Shown here piece by piece: positions 7,375-13,825 of a DNA stretch of 16,940 bases; within the stretch, counting starts at the first letter, position 1; every line of letters begins with the position of its first letter. This DNA comes from Spirochaetaceae bacterium UBA6089 (lineage in GTDB: Bacteria; Spirochaetota; Spirochaetia; Treponematales; Rectinemataceae), in assembly GCA_002435985.1 (NCBI GenBank), contig DIXD01000108.1, positions 1 through 16,940 of the forward strand. The letters are read 5' to 3'. The position numbers were made by a program, and so were the translations under genes. The notes beneath the pieces are model-generated. The model did not search any database, was not told the DNA's origin, and was given only the letters and a program-made list of their open reading frames with translations.

Positions 7375-8262
7375 TCACCTCTCTCCGTCAGGAGTAGCCT
7401 GCAGAAATGCCGGGTCCACATCGAAGACCTGCTTCTGTTCGCGCGGTTTTCTCATGGCAATGAGAAAGACGAGACCTGTCGTGAGCACAGTCACCGTCAT
7501 CGAAATGGATGAGGCCAGAGGCCAGTTGCGCGTCTTGGTCAGTTGGTCGGCGATGATATTGCCCAGCATATAAGAATCCTTACCGCCGATGAGAAGAGGA
7601 ACGGCGTAGGCCCCGAATATCGGAACAAAGGTGAAAAGGCCTGCCGTCACCAGCCCACTCTTGATGTTGGGGAGCAAGACATGGATATACGACTGAAATT
7701 TGGTCGCACCCAAATCCCTTGCTGCATCCAAAAGGGTAAAGTCGAATTTGTCGATCGTCGAAAAAAGCGGCAGGATCGCATAAGGCAGATACATGTAGAC
7801 AAGAACGAGAATGACGGCAGTCTGATTGTACAGAAACTGGATACTCTCCGTGGTCAGGTGCAGGGCGCGCAGAATATCGTTCAGAAACCCCTCGTTGCCC
7901 ATGATGGCGATCCACGCGTAGATGCGGATAAGGAAATTGGTCCAGAACGGAACAATGACCAGAAATAGCCTGATCGCCTGGTTTCTCGAGCGAGCGATGC
8001 TGTAGCCGCAGGGCAGCGCGATGAGAAGAGTCAGTGTGGTGGCGATGATGGAGATTTTGAGCGTGCGCCATGTGACAAGGACGATGTTGGGGTTGGCCAT
8101 CGCCGTATAGGCCTCGAGGCTGAACTGCGGTTCCACCCCGCCATAAAGGCCCTTCTTCAAAAACGAATAGATCACGATGATACACAGAGGAGCGGCAAAA
8201 AACACAAGTAGCCACAGTATCTGCGGCAAGGTATACAATAACCCTATGTGCTGCTTTCTCAT
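7375..8262 (-). CDS. potB: Spermidine/putrescine ABC transporter permease (PotB)
   Basis: Inner-membrane permease, 295 aa, with about six hydrophobic segments starting near residue 10. The EAA docking loop reads LDAARDLGATKFQSYIHVLLPNIKSG and is followed by the conserved FVPIFGAYAVPLLIGG region, typical of PotB. The start codon overlaps the potA stop by four bases (ATGA), so translation is coupled to potA. The order A-B-C-D matches the classical polyamine operon. The C-terminal tail (from about residue 275) is charged and cytoplasmic. Confidence 0.95.
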   Translation of the reverse strand: MRKQHIGLLYTLPQILWLLVFFAAPLCIIVIYSFLKKGLYGGVEPQFSLEAYTAMANPNIVLVTWRTLKISIIATTLTLLIALPCGYSIARSRNQAIRLFLVIVPFWTNFLIRIYAWIAIMGNEGFLNDILRALHLTTESIQFLYNQTAVILVLVYMYLPYAILPLFSTIDKFDFTLLDAARDLGATKFQSYIHVLLPNIKSGLVTAGLFTFVPIFGAYAVPLLIGGKDSYMLGNIIADQLTKTRNWPLASSISMTVTVLTTGLVFLIAMRKPREQKQVFDVDPAFLQATPDGER

Positions 8263-9368
8263 TGTCCGTGCATCTCCACGATCACCATGTCCGCTGCGCT
8301 GAACGACAGATACACCTCATCCTTCCATTCGATATCGGGAATCCCCTCGGACCAATTCGCATGCTGCCTATAGACAGTGACGAACATCCCCGAGTCCACC
8401 TGCACGATATATTTGGTCTGAAACCCGGAGTAGATTGGTTCGGCAACAAAGCCGTGGAGAATGTTGATCTGCCCTCCGTTGGTCTTGGGAATCTTGGTGG
8501 AAATACGGATCTTTTCCGGTCGAATGGTGGCCAGCACCGTCTCTCCCGGCCGAGCATCGGACTCGTCGTCGACGAACATTAGTCCGAGGCCCTCGGCCTC
8601 TCCCTGTATCTTCGTACCATCGATGGACACAATCTTTAAGTTGAAGACATTGGTTTCTCCGATGAATCGGGCGACGAATTCGGTGGCGGGATTCTCGTAG
8701 ATCTGCCGGGGCGTGCCAATTTGCAGCACCTCCCCCATATTCATGACGGCGATGCGGTCCGACACAGAGAGCGCTTCTTGCTGATCGTGCGTCACGTAGA
8801 TAAAGGTTATGCCCACCTTGTCGTGAATTGTATCCAGCTCCATGAGCATGTGTTGTCGAAGTTTGGCGTCGAGTGCGGACAGTGGCTCGTCGAGGAGCAG
8901 TATGGAAGGTTCGTTGATGAGAGCACGGGCGATGGCGACGCGCTGTCGCTGTCCACCCGAGAGCTGGGAAGGCTTCTTAGGGGCGTGCATTTCGAGCTGC
9001 ACCAACGAGAGGTAGTGCATCACTTTTTCGCGTACGAGCTCCTGAGGCATCTTTCGGATTCGAAGGGGGAAGGCGACATTCTCGAATACGCTAAGGTGAG
9101 GAAAGAGCGCATAGCTTTGAAAGACAGTGTTGCAGTGACGCTTGTCCGGAGGAAGGCCGAGGACATTCTTGCCATCAATGGCAATGCTCCCGCTGTCTGG
9201 GTCTTCGAAACCACCTATCAGGCGGAGCACCGTCGTTTTGCCGCAGCCGGAAGGACCCAGCAGAGAAAAAAATTCCCCTTTCGAGATGGAAAGGTTTACG
9301 TTTTTCAGTGCCTGAAAAGAGCCAAAGAACTTCGAAACACCCACGATGTCGACATCAGCGCCCTTCAT
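8259..9368 (-). CDS. potA: Spermidine/putrescine ABC transporter ATP-binding protein (PotA)
   Basis: ATPase subunit that powers polyamine uptake through PotBC. It is 369 aa. The nucleotide-binding domain shows Walker A GPSGCGKTT (38-46), Q-loop Gln84, signature LSGGQRQRV (136-144), Walker B ILLLDEP (156-162), the D-loop SALD, and the switch His194 in VTHDQQEAL. A C-terminal regulatory TOBE-type domain follows from about residue 240, with TIRPEKIRIS and GFVAEPIYSGFQTKYIVQV, as in PotA/MalK-like ATPases. The start at 9368 has AAGGAG at 8 nt. It is the first gene of the operon and has a candidate promoter at 9405-9433. The upstream neighbour is the FTCD fusion, 121 bp away on the same strand, so some read-through is possible. 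Confidence 0.96.
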   Translation of the reverse strand: MKGADVDIVGVSKFFGSFQALKNVNLSISKGEFFSLLGPSGCGKTTVLRLIGGFEDPDSGSIAIDGKNVLGLPPDKRHCNTVFQSYALFPHLSVFENVAFPLRIRKMPQELVREKVMHYLSLVQLEMHAPKKPSQLSGGQRQRVAIARALINEPSILLLDEPLSALDAKLRQHMLMELDTIHDKVGITFIYVTHDQQEALSVSDRIAVMNMGEVLQIGTPRQIYENPATEFVARFIGETNVFNLKIVSIDGTKIQGEAEGLGLMFVDDESDARPGETVLATIRPEKIRISTKIPKTNGGQINILHGFVAEPIYSGFQTKYIVQVDSGMFVTVYRQHANWSEGIPDIEWKDEVYLSFSAADMVIVEMHGQ

Positions 9369-9404
9369 CCCCCAGGCTCCTTGAATCGTACTAAATTATC
9401 GCAA

Positions 9405-9433
9405 GGTATAGTACTCCTTCGTCTATTGGTCAA
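9405..9433 (-). promoter_or_regulatory. Candidate promoter of potABCD with an overlapping imperfect palindrome
   Basis: On the minus strand TTGACC (9433-9428), 17 bp and TATACC (9410-9405) form a reasonable -35/-10 pair about 40 nt upstream of the potA start. An imperfect palindrome of the form AAGG-nn-TA-n-TA-nn-CCTT occupies 9403-9419, overlapping the -10 element and the start of the spacer. That is where a repressor would bind. The -10 matches consensus at only four of six positions. Confidence 0.45.
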
Positions 9434-9489
9434 TACTGTTTTTGCACGATTATTTACTCGCCGGAGAGATGAATAGCCCAGAGGTGACA

Positions 9490-11142
9490 TCAGTCGTTGA
9501 AGATACCTGAGATCGTGGTATCCATCTCCTGTTGTATCGCGACAGCCTGACTTTCGAGGGCATCACACTCGTGTCGCAGTGCTGCCTTGAACTCTTCATC
9601 GGAGAGGGTCTTGATATTGATGCGCACATTCAGAATTGCGCTCAGCAAGCCCGCATGCGCCATATTGCATCCCGTTGCGGCATCTGTCGCCGAATTGACG
9701 TTGCCGGATTTCGCGGCGTCCGCACATAGCTTCATGGTTTCAAGGCAGAAGCCTGCGGTCCTCATGGGCACCCTCGCAGCGTTCTTCCCTGCCGCTTCGA
9801 GAGCGGCACTTCGGGCGAACTTCTCGGCATCGGAGGATTTGGGGAGCCTCATTGCTTCCATGACAGCATTGAAGGCTTCTGTGTCCTCGTCCACGATGTC
9901 GAGCAGCGCTCTTTTCAGCTCCTGGGCCTTCATGCCGAGCGCAGAGAGCGCTTCGGAGACCGTCTCATAGCCTTTTTTGCCTACGGTCAGGTTTGCATCC
10001 ATCGCGGCCAGGGCCGCTCCAAGGGCTCCTGCGAGTGCGGCCACCGATCCTCCACCCGGCGCAGGCGAATCGGAGGAGACCGTATCGGCAAATGAGCGGA
10101 GGTCCATTGACACAAGGTTCTTTTTTTCTCCAATGGCCCACTCGATGATCTTTTTTTCCGGATCAAAGGGCTGAACAGCACGAAGACCGAGTGTCTGAAC
10201 AGCTAAATCCACCAGCTCGTGGTCCGAGAGCGCCGGGCTCTTGCCCATCTTTCTGCGATAATACCGACCGCAGGACCGGATCGCTTCAAGCGGGATGAGC
10301 CCCACAAGTTCAGAACCCGTCACGTATAGTCCCCTAGCTTCCGCTTCTTTCTTCACCGTGTCGAACACCATATAGAGAGGCGTTGCATGGAAATCGAGCA
10401 GATTGATCGATACTTGGACACACTGATAGCTATCTATGTACCATCCGATCGCGCGGACAGCGCGCAGGAGCCCAGGCACCCTTATGGTGTTTCCTTCCGC
10501 ATCCTTGACGCTGCGGCCGGCCTCTCGGATGCTAAGGGCAATATCGTGCGCGAGTTTTTTGTCCTTTGTATTGAGATTGATATTGTATGCGATGAGGAAT
10601 TCTCTTGCGCCCGTCACCGTGGCTCCCCAGCGTGGATCGAATCGGGCCGGCCCGTAGTCCGGTTGCCACGCAGGATCGGCCAATTTGGCTTCGAGCCCTT
10701 CATACTCGCCCGCTCGAATGTCGGCAAGGCTCTGACGTTCGAGGCGCGACGCAGATTTCTCATATAAAAATACGGGCACGCCGAACTCTTCCGCGAGCTC
10801 TTCGCCGAAGGCCTTCGACAGCTGCACACACTCGTCCATAGAGACCCCCGAGACCGGCACAAAGGGACACACATCGAGCGCGCCCATCCTGGGATGCTCC
10901 CCATGATGAACCCTCATGTCGATCACCGCCCGCGCCGCCCGTGCAGCTTCGAGAGCGGCATATTTCACGGCTTGTGGGGTGCCCACAAACGTGTATACCG
11001 TACGGTTTGTGTCGTATCCCGGATCCACATCGAGTAAGACTACCCCCGACACGGACCGTATAGCATTTGCAATCGCCTCGATTTTTGCGCGATCTCTTCC
11101 TTCGGAAAAATTCGGCACACATTCAACCAAGGGCTTATCCAT
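9490..11142 (-). CDS. ftcD: Fused glutamate formimidoyltransferase / formimidoyl-THF cyclodeaminase (FTCD)
   Basis: A 550-aa bifunctional enzyme with the domain order of animal FTCD (about 541 aa). The first ~330 residues transfer the formimino group of N-formimino-glutamate to THF. Motifs are VECVPNFSEG at the N-terminus, HHGEHPRMGALDVCPF with catalytic His83, and GAREFLIAYNINL. The second part (about 345-550) releases ammonia to yield 5,10-methenyl-THF, with SPAPGGGSVAALAGALGAAL, VDEDTEAFNAVM containing the likely catalytic Asp, and GNVNSATDAATGCNMAHAGL followed by NVRINIKTL. The product feeds FolD, encoded elsewhere in this window. The start at 11142 has GGAGG at 4 nt. No histidine-degradation (hut) genes are adjacent. 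The formimino donor could come from histidine or purine/glycine fermentation and cannot be decided here. Confidence 0.95.
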   Translation of the reverse strand: MDKPLVECVPNFSEGRDRAKIEAIANAIRSVSGVVLLDVDPGYDTNRTVYTFVGTPQAVKYAALEAARAARAVIDMRVHHGEHPRMGALDVCPFVPVSGVSMDECVQLSKAFGEELAEEFGVPVFLYEKSASRLERQSLADIRAGEYEGLEAKLADPAWQPDYGPARFDPRWGATVTGAREFLIAYNINLNTKDKKLAHDIALSIREAGRSVKDAEGNTIRVPGLLRAVRAIGWYIDSYQCVQVSINLLDFHATPLYMVFDTVKKEAEARGLYVTGSELVGLIPLEAIRSCGRYYRRKMGKSPALSDHELVDLAVQTLGLRAVQPFDPEKKIIEWAIGEKKNLVSMDLRSFADTVSSDSPAPGGGSVAALAGALGAALAAMDANLTVGKKGYETVSEALSALGMKAQELKRALLDIVDEDTEAFNAVMEAMRLPKSSDAEKFARSAALEAAGKNAARVPMRTAGFCLETMKLCADAAKSGNVNSATDAATGCNMAHAGLLSAILNVRINIKTLSDEEFKAALRHECDALESQAVAIQQEMDTTISGIFND

Positions 11143-11182
11143 ACTGCCTCCAGTCGAGATTCTCTTGTCATTCTATTCGAAA

Positions 11183-11211
11183 ACTATATGTGAGTGTCGC
11201 GAAATAGTCCA
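11183..11211 (-). promoter_or_regulatory. Candidate promoter of the FTCD gene
   Basis: On the minus strand TGGACT (11211-11206), a 17-bp spacer and TATAGT (11188-11183) lie about 41 nt upstream of the FTCD start. The two hexamers match consensus at four and five positions. No comparably good promoter was found in the same region for the divergent gene. Confidence 0.5.
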
Positions 11212-11269
11212 TGCACCCTGTTCCATTCGAGGCTTGTTCGTGAGACTGGTCTATCATACCATTGTTGTC

Positions 11270-12166
11270 ATGGCATCGCTTTTAACATTTACCCGCTTTC
11301 TCGAATGGGCGGACTGGGAATCTCCGCCGGAGGAAATGAACTGCGCGATGCCTTTTCAGACCATCATCTCCGACATCACGAATCTTATGGCGGATATCAC
11401 GGCCGAAGAAGTCTCTCCGGAGGCGATGTCTCCACACAAGGCGCAGGAGCTATTCAAGAAAGCGATTCGTTTGTATATCCTGCTCCCTTCCATCGCCAAT
11501 GTCCTCTTGAACTATAAAATATGTGTCGAACATGGACTTCCCCTCCACCCCACCATATACTACGAGCTCAAAGAAGCGCGTAAATATCGGATCAGCCACT
11601 CTCTGGGAGAAATACAGCGGGCAAACGAACTCTACTGGAGCTCTATAAAAGTTGCGCGAGAGTGCTGTCGTCTGGCGCCCTGTGCGGGGCAACATTTGAA
11701 AAATCTTCTTTCGGAAACGCCTCCAGCCGTCTCCTCGTTTATCTACACTGCAATCCAGGACCACTATACATGGCTCGGCGCAAATCCCTCTCTCCTCTCG
11801 GCCCTTGCAGAAAAAATAAAAAAGGCTTATCGGCCATCTCTCCTCATTGGGGCCGCCCATGGCTCGATCATGCCTGCGCTCGTTCTGTCGGAATTGCTGG
11901 AGGTTCCGCTGTACTTCATCCGATTTTCGATGTTCAAGCGCCACGACGAAGAGCCCATCATAAGCCTCTCCGATCAGGCGTGGCTCTTCGACTTCCGCAA
12001 GGAAGACGTGATATTCTACGATGAAGACGTCGCAGGCGGCAGAACCTTGGAACTATTTGTACAGCGCCTTTCTCCGCTCTTTGGACAGGTAAAGACAGCG
12101 TGTTCGATTCGCCATGCCGGCTCTTCGATCCGACCCGATTTTTGTGGAAGAACCTGGTGGGACTGA
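11270..12166 (+). CDS. Phosphoribosyltransferase-like protein with unrecognised N-terminal domain
   Basis: A 298-aa protein whose C-terminal third resembles a type I phosphoribosyltransferase. It has LIGAAHGSIMPALVLSELL (the fold's early loop), YFIRFSMFKRHDEEPI (a hood-like substrate strand), and VIFYDEDVAGGRTLELF, aligning with the PRPP-binding loop (acidic pair D251-E252; GGRT replaces the usual TTGxT). The first ~175 residues are mostly helical by eye, contain several Cys, and match nothing I know. Substrate and function are unknown. It could be a salvage enzyme, a regulator that kept the fold, or a nucleotide-biosynthesis partner. The start is uncertain. ATG 11270 has no Shine-Dalgarno; GTG 11240 has GAGG at 7 nt; ATG 11336 has GGAGG only 2 nt away. 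Divergent from FTCD and transcribed alone. Confidence 0.72.
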   Translation: MASLLTFTRFLEWADWESPPEEMNCAMPFQTIISDITNLMADITAEEVSPEAMSPHKAQELFKKAIRLYILLPSIANVLLNYKICVEHGLPLHPTIYYELKEARKYRISHSLGEIQRANELYWSSIKVARECCRLAPCAGQHLKNLLSETPPAVSSFIYTAIQDHYTWLGANPSLLSALAEKIKKAYRPSLLIGAAHGSIMPALVLSELLEVPLYFIRFSMFKRHDEEPIISLSDQAWLFDFRKEDVIFYDEDVAGGRTLELFVQRLSPLFGQVKTACSIRHAGSSIRPDFCGRTWWD

Positions 12167-12238
12167 CGATGGTTTATATATAAAAATCAACCAGGAACCC
12201 CGTATATATGCATAAATTCACGAAAAAATAATCATATG

Positions 12239-12267
12239 TTGCATATTTTATACGTTTGTGCTATAAT
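12239..12267 (+). promoter_or_regulatory. Strong sigma-70 promoter reading into a short terminated transcript
   Basis: TTGCAT (12239-12244), a 17-bp spacer ending in GTGC, and a perfect TATAAT (12262-12267). The expected transcription start is near 12274. The next strong signal downstream is an intrinsic terminator at 12327, not a gene start. Confidence 0.75.
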
Positions 12268-12273
12268 AATTTT

Positions 12274-12368
12274 TAAAAAGCGGCAATTGTGAACGCCGAC
12301 ATCACGTCATTTTTTCCATGAGCGGTGGCGCTGAGGTTTCCCTCCTTTTCCTCAGCGCCTTTTGTTTT
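12274..12368 (+). ncRNA. Candidate small RNA or attenuated rex leader (~95 nt)
   Basis: The interval runs from the predicted start of the 12239-12267 promoter to the end of a strong intrinsic terminator. No coding sequence with a ribosome site lies inside it. A small 5' hairpin is possible (CGGC 12281-12284 with GCCG 12295-12298, loop containing the TTGTGAA word), then a U-rich single-stranded stretch, then the terminator stem. This is what a Hfq-type small RNA or a transcription-attenuation leader looks like. I do not recognise a known riboswitch or RNA family. The terminator could alternatively belong to the PRTase-like gene, 161 bp upstream. Start and extent are inferred. Confidence 0.42.
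12327..12368 (+). terminator. Strong rho-independent terminator upstream of rex
   Basis: GGCGCTGAGG (12327-12336) pairs perfectly with CCTCAGCGCC (12350-12359) around a 13-nt pyrimidine loop, followed directly by TTTTGTTTT (12360-12368). The stem is GC-rich and the U tract follows immediately, so it should terminate efficiently on the plus strand. Confidence 0.9.
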
Positions 12369-12397
12369 GCCACGTTGTGAAAAAAACATCGAATCGC

Positions 12398-12427
12398 TTG
12401 ACTTTTATCGATATGTCTGCATACGCT
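12398..12427 (+). promoter_or_regulatory. Candidate proximal promoter of rex
   Basis: TTGACT (12398-12403), an 18-bp spacer and TACGCT (12422-12427). The -35 is good but the -10 keeps only the key T-A-T positions. It lies downstream of the terminator and about 42 nt before the rex start, so it would give rex a transcript independent of the terminated one. A TTGTGAA word (12375-12381) lies 16 bp upstream of the -35. Confidence 0.4.
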
Positions 12428-12468
12428 ATATAGAGAAATACTCATACAATCTTGGAGCAAGGAGTTGC

Positions 12469-13116
12469 ATGCCCATGAAAACGAAATTGAGTTATGCACC
12501 ATCAATTCGCCGTTTACCTTCATATCTCAATATCATTCGTGCTTTTCAGAGAACAGGGGATCCTTACATTTCCGGAACATGGATTGCAAACGAACTCAAC
12601 CTGGAACCGATACAAGTCAGGAAGGACCTCGCCATAACCGGGATTGTGGGCAAGCCGAAAAAAGGCTATCCGGTGGAACAGCTTATCGCCGCCATCGAAC
12701 ATTATCTGGCGTGGGATATCGAGCAGAAAGCCGCGATTGTCGGTGCGGGCAACCTCGGTTCGGCACTGATCGGGTACCAAGAGTTCAGAAATCATGGCCT
12801 TCACATCGTGGCTGCGTTCGACAACGACCTTTCGAAGGTGGGTCGCTCTATACACCAGGTACAGATCTATGGGATGGAAGAGCTCAAAGCGGTCATCGAA
12901 AGCATGAATATAACGCTGGCGATCCTCACTGTCCCCTCCCCCTACGCTCAATCGAGCTGCGATGCGATCGTTGCCGCAGGCATTCATGCGATCTGGAACT
13001 TCACAAACGTGAAGCTTAAGGTGCCCGACGATGTATTGGTAGAGCGCGAGGATCTTTCTTCTGGCTACGCCATCCTGTCGGTGATGATGCGCTTACGGTC
13101 GAAAGAGTTGCACTAA
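12469..13116 (+). CDS. rex: Redox-sensing transcriptional repressor Rex
   Basis: A DNA-binding repressor that senses the cytosolic NADH/NAD+ ratio and releases its targets (fermentation and respiration genes in most anaerobes) when NADH is high. It is 215 aa. The N-terminal winged helix spans about residues 1-80, with SIRRLPSYL and the recognition segment QVRKDLAITG followed by GKPKKGYPV. A Rossmann NAD(H) domain follows, with GAGNLGSAL (92-100), AAFDNDLSKVG, the ILTVPSPYAQ strand, and WNFTNVKLKVPDDVLVEREDLS as in other Rex proteins. The start is ATG 12469, with AAGGAG four bases upstream. ATG 12475 in the same frame is the alternative, at a more usual 10-nt spacing. A far-upstream in-frame GTG at 12325 is excluded because that frame would run through the intrinsic terminator. 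Confidence 0.95.
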   Translation: MPMKTKLSYAPSIRRLPSYLNIIRAFQRTGDPYISGTWIANELNLEPIQVRKDLAITGIVGKPKKGYPVEQLIAAIEHYLAWDIEQKAAIVGAGNLGSALIGYQEFRNHGLHIVAAFDNDLSKVGRSIHQVQIYGMEELKAVIESMNITLAILTVPSPYAQSSCDAIVAAGIHAIWNFTNVKLKVPDDVLVEREDLSSGYAILSVMMRLRSKELH

Positions 13117-13294
13117 ACCGCACAGAAACAAGTTCAGCGTAAGGGGAAGCTGAAGGTACTAAGGTTCCTTTCGGCCCATCTTCGATTTACCCCTATACCC
13201 CCCCCAACGAGACACTCATCCAGACAGTCTGATCAACTATTTCCGAACGTGTCTGTGCCGCTCTTCTTTCTTTATTGGAACAAATAAGTTTTAG

Positions 13295-13323
13295 TTGCAC
13301 GGTTTACCTCGTGGTGCTACAAT
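13295..13323 (+). promoter_or_regulatory. Sigma-70 promoter of the Rrf2-family regulator
   Basis: TTGCAC (13295-13300), a 17-bp spacer ending GGTGC and TACAAT (13318-13323), about 47 nt before the gene start. It shares the TTGCA -35 and the GTGC just before the -10 with the promoter at 12239-12267. The rest of the rex to Rrf2 gap (13117-13294) holds only a weak 6-bp hairpin (TTCAGC 13133-13138, GCTGAA 13149-13154) without a U tract, and a run of eight C. Confidence 0.72.
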
Positions 13324-13370
13324 TAAATCTATCAAAATGTTGCAAAAAATCGAAAAAGAGGGCTTATACA

Positions 13371-13775
13371 ATGAGAATGACGACACGTGGGCTCTACAGT
13401 CTCAGAGCAATTTTGACCCTTGCAAAACTGTCTGATGAACAAAAGCCGGTTTCCCTGCAGAAGATTGCGCAAATCGAAGGCCTTTCTCCCGAATTTCTGC
13501 AGCAGATTTTTTACAGGTTGAGGAAAGCCGGCATAGTCAAGGCCTTTCGAGGGCCGGGTGGTGGTTTTTCCCTGAATAAGAAACTCAACGAAATTTCGAC
13601 CTACGATATCCTGTCTGCAGTCGGAGAAACGCTGGAAATAGTCCCCTGCTCGAGTGAAGACAACAAGAGAAAAATCAGCAATAACTGTACCCTTTGTGAT
13701 GCAAGAGATTTCTGGCTCGGCTTGGAACGGACAATCGTGGAGTACACGAAATCCATATATCTTTCGGATATTTAG
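13371..13775 (+). CDS. Rrf2-family (IscR/NsrR-like) Fe-S transcriptional regulator
   Basis: A 134-aa regulator with an N-terminal winged helix-turn-helix (MRMTTRGLYSLRAILTLA, then SLQKIAQIEGLSPEFLQQIFYRLRKAGIVKAFRGPGGGFSL), which is diagnostic of Rrf2 proteins. The sensing loop has three cysteines, Cys93, Cys106 and Cys109 (pattern C-x12-C-x2-C), within PCSSEDNKRK...NNCTLCDARDFW. They probably hold an Fe-S cluster, but the spacing differs from IscR (C-x5-C-x5-C) and from NsrR. It is therefore safer to call it Rrf2-type than IscR or NsrR. The start is ATG 13371 with GAGGG at 8 nt. Upstream in-frame starts lie ahead of or inside the promoter and are rejected. No isc or suf genes are adjacent. 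Likely roles are iron-sulfur, nitric oxide or redox response. Confidence 0.92.
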   Translation: MRMTTRGLYSLRAILTLAKLSDEQKPVSLQKIAQIEGLSPEFLQQIFYRLRKAGIVKAFRGPGGGFSLNKKLNEISTYDILSAVGETLEIVPCSSEDNKRKISNNCTLCDARDFWLGLERTIVEYTKSIYLSDI

Positions 13776-13825
13776 GTGGCAAAGAGCCCAAACTCTCTTG
13801 AAACAAACATGGAACTTGGCTTGAG

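Larger units (their letters stand above)
12167..12468 (+). other. Gene-poor AT-rich region upstream of rex
   Basis: These 302 bp hold no convincing protein gene. From left to right they contain a weak imperfect hairpin just after the PRTase-like stop (CCTGGT 12153-12158 with ACCAGG 12190-12195, no U tract), a near-consensus promoter (12239-12267), a candidate short RNA ending in a strong terminator (12327-12368), a second weaker promoter (12398-12427), and the rex ribosome site AAGGAG. Two TTGTGAA words occur at 12287-12293 and 12375-12381. TTGTGAA is the left half of the Rex operator family, but neither copy has a good right half. Confidence 0.7.

Noticed and set aside
8721..9476. A 251-codon open frame on the plus strand opposite potA
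   Set aside because: Antisense to the conserved ATPase motifs of potA, low-complexity His/Arg-rich translation, and no ribosome site; treated as a shadow.
12318..12380. A 20-codon hydrophobic reading frame (ATG to TGA) overlapping the terminator before rex
   Set aside because: It has no Shine-Dalgarno sequence, most of its length is the terminator hairpin and U tract, and it shows no run of regulatory codons expected in a leader peptide.
13198..13205. Run of eight C in the rex-rrf2 gap as a possible phase-variation tract
   Set aside because: It is noncoding, lies about 90 bp upstream of the promoter -35 and not in the spacer, and a single short run is weak evidence for slippage control.
13210..13254. 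Inverted repeat AGACAC / GTGTCT enclosing the palindrome CAGACAGTCTG
   Set aside because: Arms are only 6 bp and separated by 33 bp, with no U tract. It could be an operator or chance, and I cannot support it as a feature.
13776..13825. Possible terminator between the converging rrf2 and pyrFE genes
   Set aside because: I found no stem of useful length and no T or A tract in these 50 bp.
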